Source of the DNA: Shimia sp041624275
GTDB taxonomy: Bacteria > Pseudomonadota > Alphaproteobacteria > Rhodobacterales > Rhodobacteraceae
NCBI RefSeq assembly: GCF_041624275.1
Contig: NZ_JBFJVE010000086.1
Span: 1 to 12,060 of the forward strand
DNA: 12,060 bases
Reading direction: 5' to 3'
Below, piece after piece: positions 1 through 7,433 of the stretch (position 1 is its first letter; every line of letters begins with the position of its first letter). The notes under the pieces are model-generated. The model was not told the DNA's origin. It saw only the letters and a program-made list of their open reading frames with translations, and did not search any database. The position numbers and the translations under genes are program-made.

Positions 1-794
<794 letters not shown>

Positions 795-800
795 TTGGGG

Positions 801-1205
801 CTAGGCCGCCGGCGGCCGGTAGTCGCCGTCCGCGACCTGCTCAAGCCAGTCGGCGGCCGATCCGTCGACCGCCTCCTGAATGGCCAGATGCACCATGCCG
901 GTGTCGGGCGAAGCGCCGTGCCAATGTTCTTCGCCGGGCTCGAACCAGACCGTGTCTCCGGCCCGGATGATCTGGGGGGGCTCGTTGCGGCGGCCGACCA
1001 GCCCGCTGCCCGACAGGACATGCAATGTCTGTCCCAAGGGGTGGGTGTGCCAGGCGGTGCGCGCGCCGGGTTCGAAACTGACCCGCAGCGCGTTGACCCG
1101 CGCCGGGGGGCGCGAGTCGATGATCGGGTCGATCCAGACGGTGCCGGTGAACCACTCTGGCGGCGCTTTTCGGCTGGGGCGGCTGCCTGCGCGATGGATG
1201 TCCAT
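801..1205 (-). CDS. Cupin protein resembling manganese-dependent hydroxynitrile lyase (GtHNL-like)
   Basis: Single-domain cupin of 134 aa, probably a cytoplasmic metalloprotein. Cupin motif 1 includes H53, H55 and Q59 (AWHTHPLGQT); motif 2 includes PGEEHWHG with H94 and H96. With the ATG at 1205 these numbers coincide with the metal ligands I recall for the Granulicella tundricola hydroxynitrile lyase (H53, H55, Q59, H94). Length and local sequence (EWFTGTV, FEPGARTAWHTHPLGQT, HLAIQE) also match. That enzyme cleaves or forms cyanohydrins with Mn(II). Many close relatives are simply annotated as cupins, and the natural reaction is uncertain. An in-frame TTG at 1220 would add five residues, but GAGG lies 9 nt before the ATG at 1205, which favours the ATG. 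The gene sits between the binding protein and permease genes of one operon, so it may act on the imported compound. Q110 is retained; position 40 is Leu where GtHNL has Ala. Confidence 0.88.
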   Translation of the reverse strand: MDIHRAGSRPSRKAPPEWFTGTVWIDPIIDSRPPARVNALRVSFEPGARTAWHTHPLGQTLHVLSGSGLVGRRNEPPQIIRAGDTVWFEPGEEHWHGASPDTGMVHLAIQEAVDGSAADWLEQVADGDYRPPAA

Positions 1206-1229
1206 GGGGGTGATCCTCAAGAATAGGGG

Positions 1230-1251
1230 CGGGGGCCCGCCGGGGCCCCCG
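1230..1251 (-). terminator. GC-rich intercistronic hairpin between binding-protein gene and cupin
   Basis: A perfect 9-bp G/C-only stem (1230-1238 pairing with 1243-1251) with a 4-nt loop lies in the 56-bp gap after the binding-protein stop codon. Only a weakly T-rich stretch follows on the minus strand (CTATTCTT). It therefore looks more like an mRNA-stabilising element or partial terminator than a full rho-independent terminator. Such hairpins after periplasmic binding-protein genes are known to keep that subunit more abundant than the membrane subunits. That role here is inferred. Confidence 0.6.
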
Positions 1252-1261
1252 ACGGGAATGT

Positions 1262-2740
1262 TCAGTCGGCCCAGCTGACGCCGGTCAGGTCGGTGGCCTG
1301 CGTCGGCGCATTGACCCAGAGGCCGCGCAGCCTGGCATTGGCGACGCCGGTGGCGGCAAGCTGGAACAGGTAGCCGTTGACGTAATCCTGCGCGATGATG
1401 GTCTGGGCCTGGTGCAGCAGCGCGGTGCGCATCTTCGGGTCGGCCTCGCTGTTGAGCTTGGCGATCAGGGCCTGGAACTCGGGGTTGTCATACTGGAAAT
1501 AGTATTCCGGCCGGGCATAGATGCCGATGTCCATCGGCTCGGTATGCGACACGATTGTGAGCCCGTAATCCTTGCCACGGAACACCTGTTCCAGCCATTG
1601 TGCCCATTCCAGATTGCTGATCTCGACGGTGATCCCCACCGCGCGCAATTGCGCGGCGATGATCTCGCCGCCACGGCGCGCATAGGAGGGTGGCGGCAGT
1701 TTCAGCGTGGTGGTGAAGCCCTCGGCAAAGCCGGCTTCGGCCAGCAGCGCCTTGGCCATCGCGGGGTCATGGGCCGAATTGCCGGTCAGATCAAGGTAAT
1801 CCGGGTTGTGCGGTGCGAAATGGGTGCCGATGGGGGTGCCAAAGCCGAACATGGCACCGTCGATGATCGCCTGCCGGTCGATGGCATGGGCGATCGCCTT
1901 GCGCACGCGCAGATCGTCCAGTGGCGGCATCTTGTTGTTGGTCGACAGGATGGTTTCACCCTCGGTCGAGCCCACCAGCACCTGGAAGCGCGGATCGGCC
2001 TCGAACTGCATCAGGTTCTCGGGCGCGGGGAAGACCGGGAAGACGTCGACATCCTCGGACATCATCGCCGCGAAGGCCGCCGTCGGGTCCGAGATAAAGC
2101 GGAAGGTGGCCGCATCCAGCGCCACCGCCTCGCCCCAATAGGCATCGTTGCGGGCGATCTCGATGCGGTCGCCCTTGACCCATTCGACGAATTTGAACGG
2201 TCCGGTGCCGACCGGGCTTTCCTTGATCCCGGCGATGCTTTCGGGGGCCACGATCACCGCGTCGCCCCAGGCCATGTTGAACAGGAAAGACCCGTTCGGT
2301 TTGGCAAGTGTCACCACAACGGTATGTGGATCGCTGGCCGACACGGATGCAATATCGGCGAACAGCGCCTTCTGCGCATTTGTCGAATCCTCGGCGCGGG
2401 CCCGATCCAGCGAGAAGACCACGTCTTCGGCATCCATGGCCGTGCCGTCATGGAAGCTGACGCCCTGCCGCAGATGGAAGGTATAGGTCAGCCCGTCGTC
2501 GCTGATCTCCCAGCTCTCGGCAAGCCCGGGGTTGATCGACCCGTCGGGGCCGAAACGGGTCAGCCCCTCGAAGACATTGGCATAAAGCACCTGGTCGATG
2601 GCGCCGGCGGCGGCGCTGGTCGGGTCAAGGTGGGGCGGCTCGAGCGCCATGCCGACCGAGATCTCGCCGCCGGCCGCGGCCGCCGATACGGACAGGGCAA
2701 GCGCCGAGGCCGCCAGTGCCAGTTTGGGTAAATAAGTCAT
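1262..2740 (-). CDS. ABC transporter substrate-binding protein, family 5 (DppA/OppA-like)
   Basis: Periplasmic solute receptor of 492 aa, a normal length for the family. Residues 1-23 form a Sec signal peptide: a Lys, then a long Ala/Leu/Ser-rich core ending ...SAAAA before GGEISVG. There is no lipobox Cys, so the mature protein should be soluble in the periplasm. The family 5 hallmarks are present: the early EPPHLDP segment, then LAESWEISDDGLTYTFHLRQ and VSFHDGTAMDAEDVVFSLDR at about residues 73-113, the region of the SBP_bac_5 signature. GTGPFKFVEW and VRKAIAHAIDR follow later in the protein. A strong Shine-Dalgarno (GGGAGGA, about 5 nt before the ATG) supports the start. The gene lies 21 bp after the M20 hydrolase gene in the same operon. 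The family binds peptides, opines, nickel, glutathione or sugars, and the ligand cannot be told here. The hydrolase next door suggests a peptide or N-acylated compound. Confidence 0.95.
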   Translation of the reverse strand: MTYLPKLALAASALALSVSAAAAGGEISVGMALEPPHLDPTSAAAGAIDQVLYANVFEGLTRFGPDGSINPGLAESWEISDDGLTYTFHLRQGVSFHDGTAMDAEDVVFSLDRARAEDSTNAQKALFADIASVSASDPHTVVVTLAKPNGSFLFNMAWGDAVIVAPESIAGIKESPVGTGPFKFVEWVKGDRIEIARNDAYWGEAVALDAATFRFISDPTAAFAAMMSEDVDVFPVFPAPENLMQFEADPRFQVLVGSTEGETILSTNNKMPPLDDLRVRKAIAHAIDRQAIIDGAMFGFGTPIGTHFAPHNPDYLDLTGNSAHDPAMAKALLAEAGFAEGFTTTLKLPPPSYARRGGEIIAAQLRAVGITVEISNLEWAQWLEQVFRGKDYGLTIVSHTEPMDIGIYARPEYYFQYDNPEFQALIAKLNSEADPKMRTALLHQAQTIIAQDYVNGYLFQLAATGVANARLRGLWVNAPTQATDLTGVSWAD

Positions 2741-2761
2741 CAGTTCCTCCCTCTCATGGCG

Positions 2762-4069
2762 TCAACCCGGACCGCATAAAAGCTGTTCGAGCGACGCCGC
2801 CATGACGCAGGCCGATGCAATCATATCGTCTACGTCGATATATTCGTCCGGCTGATGCGCCAGATCGAGAATGCCGGGACCATAGGCAATGCAGTTTTTC
2901 AGCTGGCCGATCCGGTCGATGTGTTTCTGATCGTAAGTCCCCGGGGACACGACATATTCGGGCGCCATCCCCAGCGTGTCCTCGATTGCCCGGGCCACGG
3001 TCTGCACCACCGGCGCCTCGCGGTCGGTCATCGACGGACGCACTTCGAACAGGTCGCGCAGCGCGTAGTCGAAACCGTCGCGCCGCGCCTTGACCCGTTC
3101 CAAAGCGGCGCGGAATTCCTGTTTGGTCTCGTCCAGATCCTCTTCCCAGAGCACCCGGCGATCGACCACGAGTCGGCAGCTGTCGGGCACGCAGGGCGAG
3201 GGCAGGCCGCCGCTCTCCCGCGGGATCTCGGTCTGGCCGCCATGGATCGAGTTGAGGTTCATGGTGGCGGTGCGCGCCCCCTCGGGGATCACCGGCGCCG
3301 CGGTCTGCCGGGTCTTGAGGGCGGGAAACACCGTCTCTTCCAGCTCGTCCAGCACCGCCCCCATGTGGCGCACCGCGCAATCGCCGAGAAACGGCATCGA
3401 GCCATGGGCGATGCGCCCCCTGGTCTCAAGCTCGGCCCACCAAAGGCCGCGATGGCCCAGGCAGATGCGGTCCTTGTGCAGCGGTTCCGGGATGATCACG
3501 TGCTGCACGCGTCGGGGCGAGAAATAGCCCCGCTCGGCGAGATAGGCGACGCCGCCATAGCCGCCGGATTCCTCGTCTGCCGTGCCCGAGATCTCGATCG
3601 CTCCGGCGTGGTCGGGAAAAACCTCGAGAAAGGCCTCGCAGGCGATGATCGAGGTCGCCAGCCCGCCCTTCATGTCACAGGCGCCGCGGCCATAGATGCG
3701 CCCGTCGACCAATGCACCGCCAAAGGGGTCGTGGGTCCAGCCATGGCCGACGTCGACCACGTCGATATGCGAATTGAAATGCACACAGTCGCCGGCCCGC
3801 GCGCCGTCGCGCCGGGCGATCAGGTTCCAGCGCGGATAGCGGTCGCTGTCGCCGGGCGCGCCGGTGGCGCGGATCAGCTCGGTCTCAAAGCCCGAAGCCT
3901 TCAGCCGGGTCTCGAGGTATTCGCAGATCAGGCGGTAGTTTTCGCCCGGCGGGTTCAGCGTCGGGATGCGGATCAGGTCGCGGGTCAGCGCGATCAGATC
4001 ATCGCGGCGGCGCATGATGGCCGCATTCAGCTTGGATTCGGGTCTCTGATATGGTGTCATTTTCCGCAT
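2762..4069 (-). CDS. M20-family metallo-amidohydrolase (ArgE/DapE/CPG2-like)
   Basis: Zinc-dependent amide hydrolase of 435 aa related to acetylornithine deacetylase, succinyl-diaminopimelate desuccinylase and carboxypeptidase G2. Visible active-site elements are H101-x-D103 (NSHIDVVD), the bridging D132 (ACDMKGG), the general base and metal ligand E166-E167 (TADEESGG), E195 (IPEP) and the C-terminal H405 (AHQPDEY). H222 (AHGSMP) belongs to the lid/dimerisation domain, which spans about residues 200-310. No signal peptide is seen, so it should act in the cytoplasm. It is the first gene of the ABC uptake operon and is divergent from the PAS-LuxR regulator, so it probably hydrolyses the imported substrate. 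A true arginine- or lysine-biosynthesis role is less likely in this context. The start is uncertain: ATG 4069 gives the full length, and ATG 4060 removes three residues. Neither has a clear Shine-Dalgarno. Confidence 0.92.
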   Translation of the reverse strand: MRKMTPYQRPESKLNAAIMRRRDDLIALTRDLIRIPTLNPPGENYRLICEYLETRLKASGFETELIRATGAPGDSDRYPRWNLIARRDGARAGDCVHFNSHIDVVDVGHGWTHDPFGGALVDGRIYGRGACDMKGGLATSIIACEAFLEVFPDHAGAIEISGTADEESGGYGGVAYLAERGYFSPRRVQHVIIPEPLHKDRICLGHRGLWWAELETRGRIAHGSMPFLGDCAVRHMGAVLDELEETVFPALKTRQTAAPVIPEGARTATMNLNSIHGGQTEIPRESGGLPSPCVPDSCRLVVDRRVLWEEDLDETKQEFRAALERVKARRDGFDYALRDLFEVRPSMTDREAPVVQTVARAIEDTLGMAPEYVVSPGTYDQKHIDRIGQLKNCIAYGPGILDLAHQPDEYIDVDDMIASACVMAASLEQLLCGPG

Positions 4070-4124
4070 GCGTCCCGAGTGTTCCGGGCTCCAGTATCAA
4101 CCGGCGCGGCAGACTCGGACAATA

Positions 4125-4138
4125 CCGTAACTTTACGG
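4125..4138. promoter_or_regulatory. 14-bp dyad CCGTAA-CT-TTACGG, candidate operator
   Basis: A perfect 6-bp inverted repeat with a 2-nt centre sits in the 81-bp divergent gap between the M20-led transport operon (start 4069) and the PAS-LuxR gene (start 4151). Its right arm runs into the ACGGAG Shine-Dalgarno of the regulator gene. Binding there could block the regulator's own expression while the site lies about 56 bp upstream of the hydrolase start. LuxR/GerE-type proteins bind short dyads as dimers, so the adjacent regulator is the natural candidate. No convincing sigma-70 -35/-10 pair was found on either strand. The dyad is seen directly; its function is inferred. Confidence 0.5.
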
Positions 4139-4150
4139 AGCCACGGGCAG

Positions 4151-4693
4151 ATGGAATTGCACAAGCGGATGCTGGCCTTCGAGAATGCGCCGATCGGGAT
4201 CGTGATCTCGGAACAGCGCGTCATCCGGGCCTGCAATCACGAATTTGCCCGCATGTTCGGCTATGAGGTCGCCGACCTGGAAGACCAGTCGTTTCGCATG
4301 CTCTACGCCTCGGACAGCGATTTCGAGCGGGTGCGCGACATGGGGCTCGAGCGCCTGCAATCGGGGCGCCCCTTCTGCGACGAACGGCTGATGCAACGCC
4401 GGGACGGCGGGCAATTCTGGTGTCGGGTGCGGGCGACGACGCTACAGCCCGACAACCCGCTGGCGGAAACCGTCCTGTCCTTTGCCGAACTGGATTTTCC
4501 CGATCCGGGCAAGGCGCTGTCGGCGCGTGAGCGGCAGGTGATCGTCGGGCTTTCGAGCGGCAAGACCAGCAAGGAGATCGCCCGGGCGCTGGGGCTGTCG
4601 CCGCGCACGATCGACGATGTGCGGGCCAGGCTGTTGCGCAAGTTCGAGGTCAGCAACACGATCGAATTGTTGACCCATGTAGTGGGGTTGTAG
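4151..4693 (+). CDS. PAS domain - LuxR-type HTH transcriptional regulator
   Basis: Small one-component regulator of 180 aa, cytoplasmic. Residues about 8-112 form a PAS fold: ENAPIGIVISE, then NHEFARMFGYEVADLEDQSF, then a second half with MQRRDGGQFWCRVRAT. Residues about 122-178 form a LuxR/GerE HTH (LSARERQVIVGLSSGKTSKEIA, LGLSPRTIDDVRARLLRKF). It has no receiver domain with a phosphoacceptor Asp and no autoinducer-binding domain. The LOV cysteine motif is also absent, so the PAS ligand is unknown. The ATG at 4151 is preceded by ACGGAG with a 10-nt spacer. The reading frame is open far upstream, but that stretch is antisense to the M20 gene and is not protein-like. The gene is divergent from the ABC/M20 operon and is probably its regulator. 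The stop codon lies inside a terminator hairpin. Confidence 0.88.
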   Translation: MELHKRMLAFENAPIGIVISEQRVIRACNHEFARMFGYEVADLEDQSFRMLYASDSDFERVRDMGLERLQSGRPFCDERLMQRRDGGQFWCRVRATTLQPDNPLAETVLSFAELDFPDPGKALSARERQVIVGLSSGKTSKEIARALGLSPRTIDDVRARLLRKFEVSNTIELLTHVVGL

Positions 4694-4718
4694 CGCCCGA
4701 AGGGACGTGGGCGCTACA
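4689..4718. terminator. Bidirectional terminator-like hairpin between convergent genes
   Basis: A perfect 10-bp stem (4689-4698 pairing with 4709-4718, TGTAGCGCCC/GGGCGCTACA) with a 10-nt loop lies between the convergent regulator and alkB genes. The left arm contains the regulator's TAG stop codon at 4691-4693, and the right arm ends 19 bp from the alkB stop. No T-tract follows on either strand. It may stop transcription inefficiently, act with Rho, or protect 3' ends. Confidence 0.65.
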
Positions 4719-4737
4719 GGGCCCATCGACGGGGCGG

Positions 4738-5889
4738 TCAGCCGGCGCCTTTCGGCATCGGCAGGTCCCAGGTCTTGTAGGGACCCCAGTCGTCGATCTC
4801 GGGATAGAATTGGCGGCGCCAGTTGCGCACGCGCGGATTGAAGAGGCGGCGCCACAGCGGCGGGATCATCGCCATGAAGGTCATCGGCGGGTAGCCCGTG
4901 GGCAGCATCGGCACCTGGCTTTCGTCATAGACCTGCAACAGAGGAAAACGACGCATCGGGTGAACGTGGTGGTCGGCATGGCGCTGAAGATTGATCAGCA
5001 ACAGGCCGGACACCCGATGCGCCGAGTCCCACGAGTGGTGCGGCTTGACGGGTTCATATTCGCCATTTCCAAGGTGCTTGCGGGTCAGCCCGTAGTGCTC
5101 GACATAATTGGTCAGCTCGAGCTGCCAGATCGCCACCAGCGCCTGGAACATGAACAGCCCGACACCCACCCAGCCGCCGATGCCAAAGGCCAGCGCCAGG
5201 AAAAGGCTTTGCAGCACCAGGTACTTCCAGATCGGGTTGGACGGGTGGAAGGCCGAGCGGTTCTTGCGCGCCAGCATCGCCTTTTCCGCCCGCCAGGCCG
5301 AGCCGAAGCCGGTCATCAGGATGCGGGCGAAGGCACGGTGGAAGCCTTCGTTGTAGCGTGCCGTCACCGTGTCGCGCGGGGTGCCGACCCAGGGGTGATG
5401 CACCAGGAGATGCTCGGTGCGGAAATGACCATAAAGCACCAGCGCCATCAAGAGGTCGCCGAGGTTGCGCTCGAGCCGGTTCGACTTGTGGAACAGCTCG
5501 TGGGCATAGACGATGCCCACCACGCCGGTGGTGACACCGATGGCAAACATGATGCCAAGGGTTTCCAGTGTCGAATGCTCGGCGACCCGGGTCACGTAAT
5601 AGAGCGTGCCATAGACCAGCGCGAACTGGACCGGGAACCAGATGATGGTCAGCAGGCGGAACCAGAACAGCTCTTCCACCGGGGTTTCGGGGTCGGGGTT
5701 GCGCAGGTCCTTGCCCAGGACCAGGTCCAGCAGGGGCATCAGGACCCAGCCGTAGAACGGGATCAGAAGGATGGTCCAGCCGCCCTGGGTCACGGCCAGG
5801 ATGACCAGCGGCACGAAGGTCATGGTCATCCAGTAGGGCCAGGCGCGCAGGGGCGCCGGGGCGATCCCGGAAGGGGTCACGTCGGTCAT
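4738..5889 (-). CDS. alkB: Alkane 1-monooxygenase (AlkB-type membrane diiron hydroxylase)
   Basis: Integral-membrane non-heme diiron enzyme of 383 aa that hydroxylates terminal methyl groups of n-alkanes, using O2 and electrons from rubredoxin. The histidine clusters are visible: HELFHK (130-135), EHLLVHH (159-165), the AlkB signature NYVEHYGL (261-268) and LQRHADHH (301-308). Hydrophobic helices lie near residues 20-58, 78-100, 108-128 and 225-255. The second box has Val where classical AlkB has Gly (EHxxGHH). The ATG at 5889 overlaps the P450 stop codon as ATGA, with AAGGA 9 nt upstream, so it is translationally coupled to the P450. The frame stays open further upstream, but that is P450 coding sequence in another frame. 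No rubredoxin or rubredoxin reductase gene is in the window. A fatty-acid or other hydroxylase of the same fold is less likely given NYVEHYG. Confidence 0.93.
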   Translation of the reverse strand: MTDVTPSGIAPAPLRAWPYWMTMTFVPLVILAVTQGGWTILLIPFYGWVLMPLLDLVLGKDLRNPDPETPVEELFWFRLLTIIWFPVQFALVYGTLYYVTRVAEHSTLETLGIMFAIGVTTGVVGIVYAHELFHKSNRLERNLGDLLMALVLYGHFRTEHLLVHHPWVGTPRDTVTARYNEGFHRAFARILMTGFGSAWRAEKAMLARKNRSAFHPSNPIWKYLVLQSLFLALAFGIGGWVGVGLFMFQALVAIWQLELTNYVEHYGLTRKHLGNGEYEPVKPHHSWDSAHRVSGLLLINLQRHADHHVHPMRRFPLLQVYDESQVPMLPTGYPPMTFMAMIPPLWRRLFNPRVRNWRRQFYPEIDDWGPYKTWDLPMPKGAG

Positions 5890-7307
5890 TCCTGGTATTC
5901 CTTGAAAGTGGGTGAATTGCGTCGTGTGAGGCGCAGGCGGATGCCGTCGGCGGCCCGCACCGTGAGATGGGCGACCGGCATCGGCTCGTCGCCCTCGACG
6001 ATGTCGAAGCGATAGGCCCGCACCAGCATCGACAGCAACAGCGGCCCTTCGGCCATGGCAAAGGCCGATCCCGGGCAGACCCTGGGGCCGACCGAGAACG
6101 GGATATAGGCCGAGCGCAGGCACTCCTTGCCGTTCGGCGTGTCGAAACGGCCGGGGTCAAATTCGTCCGGACGCTCCCACAGCCGTTCGTGGCGGTGCAG
6201 GTGCCATGGGCTGATGATGACCTGGCTGCCCTTGCGCACCTTGCGTTCGCGGAAGGTCTCGGGGCAGGCGGCCTCGCGGACATACATCGGCACCGGCGGG
6301 TAAAGCCGCATCGATTCGCGGAACACGGCGCGCGACAGGCGCAGCTTGGACAGGGCCGAGAAATAGATCTTTTCCGGCTCGAAGGCGGCCATGGCTTCTT
6401 CGGCCAGTTTTTCCTGCCAGTCGGGATAGCGTGCCAGCAGGTAGAGCGCCCAGGCCAGCGCCGCGGCCGAGGTTTCGTGGCCGGCGAGGAAGAAGATCGC
6501 CACCTGGTCGGTCATTTCCTCGGTGTCGAACAGCTTGCCGGTCTCGGGGTCCGGCGTGGTCATGATCTTGGTCGCCAGGTCGTCGGGCGCGGTGCCCTTG
6601 GCGATCTCTTCGGCCCGCATGTGGGTCAGCTGCCCGATCAGGTCGCGGATGGTGCGCGCGGTTTCCTTGGTCTTGCGCGAATGAAAGCGCGGCAGCCAGC
6701 GCGGCCATGGCAGCATGGCGGCGATATTGGCCACCGGCTGGGTCGCCTGATGTTCGCGGAAGGTCTCGAAGGCGGCATTGGCGATCTCGTGGTCGATCGG
6801 CACCGAAAACAGGGTGCGGAAGATCACGTCCATCGCCACGTGGCTGGTCTGGGCCTCGATCTCGACCGGCGCGCCGGTGGCCAGCGCATCAAGCCGCTCG
6901 ACGGCGGCGACGCCGCTGTCCCACATCGCCGGGAAGACGGTGCGCAGACGACCGCCTTCGAAGGCCGGGTCGATGATGCGCCGCTGATGGGCCCAGGTCT
7001 CGCCGTTGGAAATGAAGATCGACTCGCCCAGCAGCGGCTTCAGCCCGACCCGGATGCGTTCGGATTTCGGAAAGTCCGAGGCCCGCTGTTTCAGCACCAG
7101 GTCGACCAGCTGCGGGTCGTTGCACAGGTAGGAGCGGAAGAAGGGCGTTTTCATCTCGGCCATCCAGGCGCGGTAGAGATGCGCCGGCTGGGCCGAAAGA
7201 ATGTCCTTCTTGAACAGGCGGAAATAGGTCCGCAAGGAAACCCGCCCCTCGCGCGCCTTGGGTTTGGGGGGCAGATCCGGCAGACCCCCGTTGCTTTCGT
7301 CGAACAA
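5886..7307 (-). CDS. Cytochrome P450 monooxygenase
   Basis: Heme-thiolate monooxygenase of 473 aa from the proposed TTG start. Numbering from there: helix C GETWAHQRR with W105; I-helix oxygen-activation motif AGHETS (275-280); the ExxR pair E331/R334 (RESMRLYPP); heme loop FSVGPRVCPG (404-413) with the axial Cys411. No N-terminal membrane anchor and no fused reductase are visible, so it needs separate redox partners, none of which is in the window. The motif style (AGHETS, RLYPPVP, W-x-HQRR) resembles the CYP4/CYP102-like fatty-acid and alkane hydroxylase group more than CYP153; that is an impression. An in-frame ATG at 7457 would add 50 residues of un-P450-like sequence over the palindrome at 7375-7388. 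The TTG at 7307 has GGAG exactly 6 nt upstream, so I chose it. The gene is first in a two-gene operon with alkB, overlapping it by 4 bp, which implies related substrates. Confidence 0.92.
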   Translation of the reverse strand: MFDESNGGLPDLPPKPKAREGRVSLRTYFRLFKKDILSAQPAHLYRAWMAEMKTPFFRSYLCNDPQLVDLVLKQRASDFPKSERIRVGLKPLLGESIFISNGETWAHQRRIIDPAFEGGRLRTVFPAMWDSGVAAVERLDALATGAPVEIEAQTSHVAMDVIFRTLFSVPIDHEIANAAFETFREHQATQPVANIAAMLPWPRWLPRFHSRKTKETARTIRDLIGQLTHMRAEEIAKGTAPDDLATKIMTTPDPETGKLFDTEEMTDQVAIFFLAGHETSAAALAWALYLLARYPDWQEKLAEEAMAAFEPEKIYFSALSKLRLSRAVFRESMRLYPPVPMYVREAACPETFRERKVRKGSQVIISPWHLHRHERLWERPDEFDPGRFDTPNGKECLRSAYIPFSVGPRVCPGSAFAMAEGPLLLSMLVRAYRFDIVEGDEPMPVAHLTVRAADGIRLRLTRRNSPTFKEYQE

Positions 7308-7313
7308 AGTGTT

Positions 7314-7317
7314 CTCC
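7314..7317 (-). promoter_or_regulatory. Shine-Dalgarno GGAG deciding the P450 TTG start
   Basis: On the minus strand GGAG is followed by six nucleotides (AACACT) and then TTG at 7307-7305. There is no ATG nearby in the correct frame until 7457. This makes TTG the best-supported start. Confidence 0.6.
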
Positions 7318-7374
7318 AATTGTTTACATCCCCACACGTGGCGGGCAAACTCGCCCTTATGCCGTTCTAGGTCA

Positions 7375-7388
7375 TTGACGATCGTCAA
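7375..7388. promoter_or_regulatory. FNR/FixK/DNR-class operator palindrome TTGAC-GATC-GTCAA
   Basis: A perfect 14-bp palindrome of the 5-4-5 form used by FNR-like members of the CRP family (consensus of the class TTGAT/C-N4-A/GTCAA). It lies in the 218-bp divergent gap, 67 bp before the P450 start and 137 bp before the regulator start. The neighbouring regulator has the matching recognition-helix residues (E206, S209, R210). It could control P450-alkB, the regulator gene, or both. No clear -10 was found for the P450 direction. Confidence 0.72.
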
Positions 7389-7424
7389 AATTTCTGATGA
7401 TGGGCGGCAGGCAATGTCGCTTGC

Positions 7425-7433
7425 TGTTACAAT
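7425..7433 (+). promoter_or_regulatory. Extended -10 candidate TGTTACAAT for the CRP/FNR-type regulator gene
   Basis: TGTTACAAT fits the extended -10 pattern TGnTATAAT with one mismatch and lacks a recognisable -35. If used, transcription would start near 7440, placing the centre of the FNR-type palindrome around -58. That is close to a class I activator position. The leader would be about 86 nt. This rests only on sequence match. Confidence 0.35.

Noticed and set aside
1412..2731. Plus-strand open frame of 439 codons antisense to the binding-protein gene
   Set aside because: Rich in His, Arg, Gly and Asp with no recognisable domain, the usual mirror of a high-GC gene on the other strand.
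2855..4693. Very long plus-strand open frame (612 codons) ending with the PAS-LuxR gene
   Set aside because: Everything before 4151 is antisense to the M20 hydrolase, whose motifs are unambiguous. The long frame is a GC-bias artefact; only 4151-4693 encodes recognisable domains and has a ribosome binding site.
4810..6015. Plus-strand open frame antisense to alkB
   Set aside because: The opposite strand has all AlkB histidine boxes; this frame shows only mirror composition.
5967..7370. Plus-strand open frame of 467 codons antisense to the P450
   Set aside because: No protein-family motifs and an Arg/Gly/His-rich composition; the minus strand carries an intact P450.
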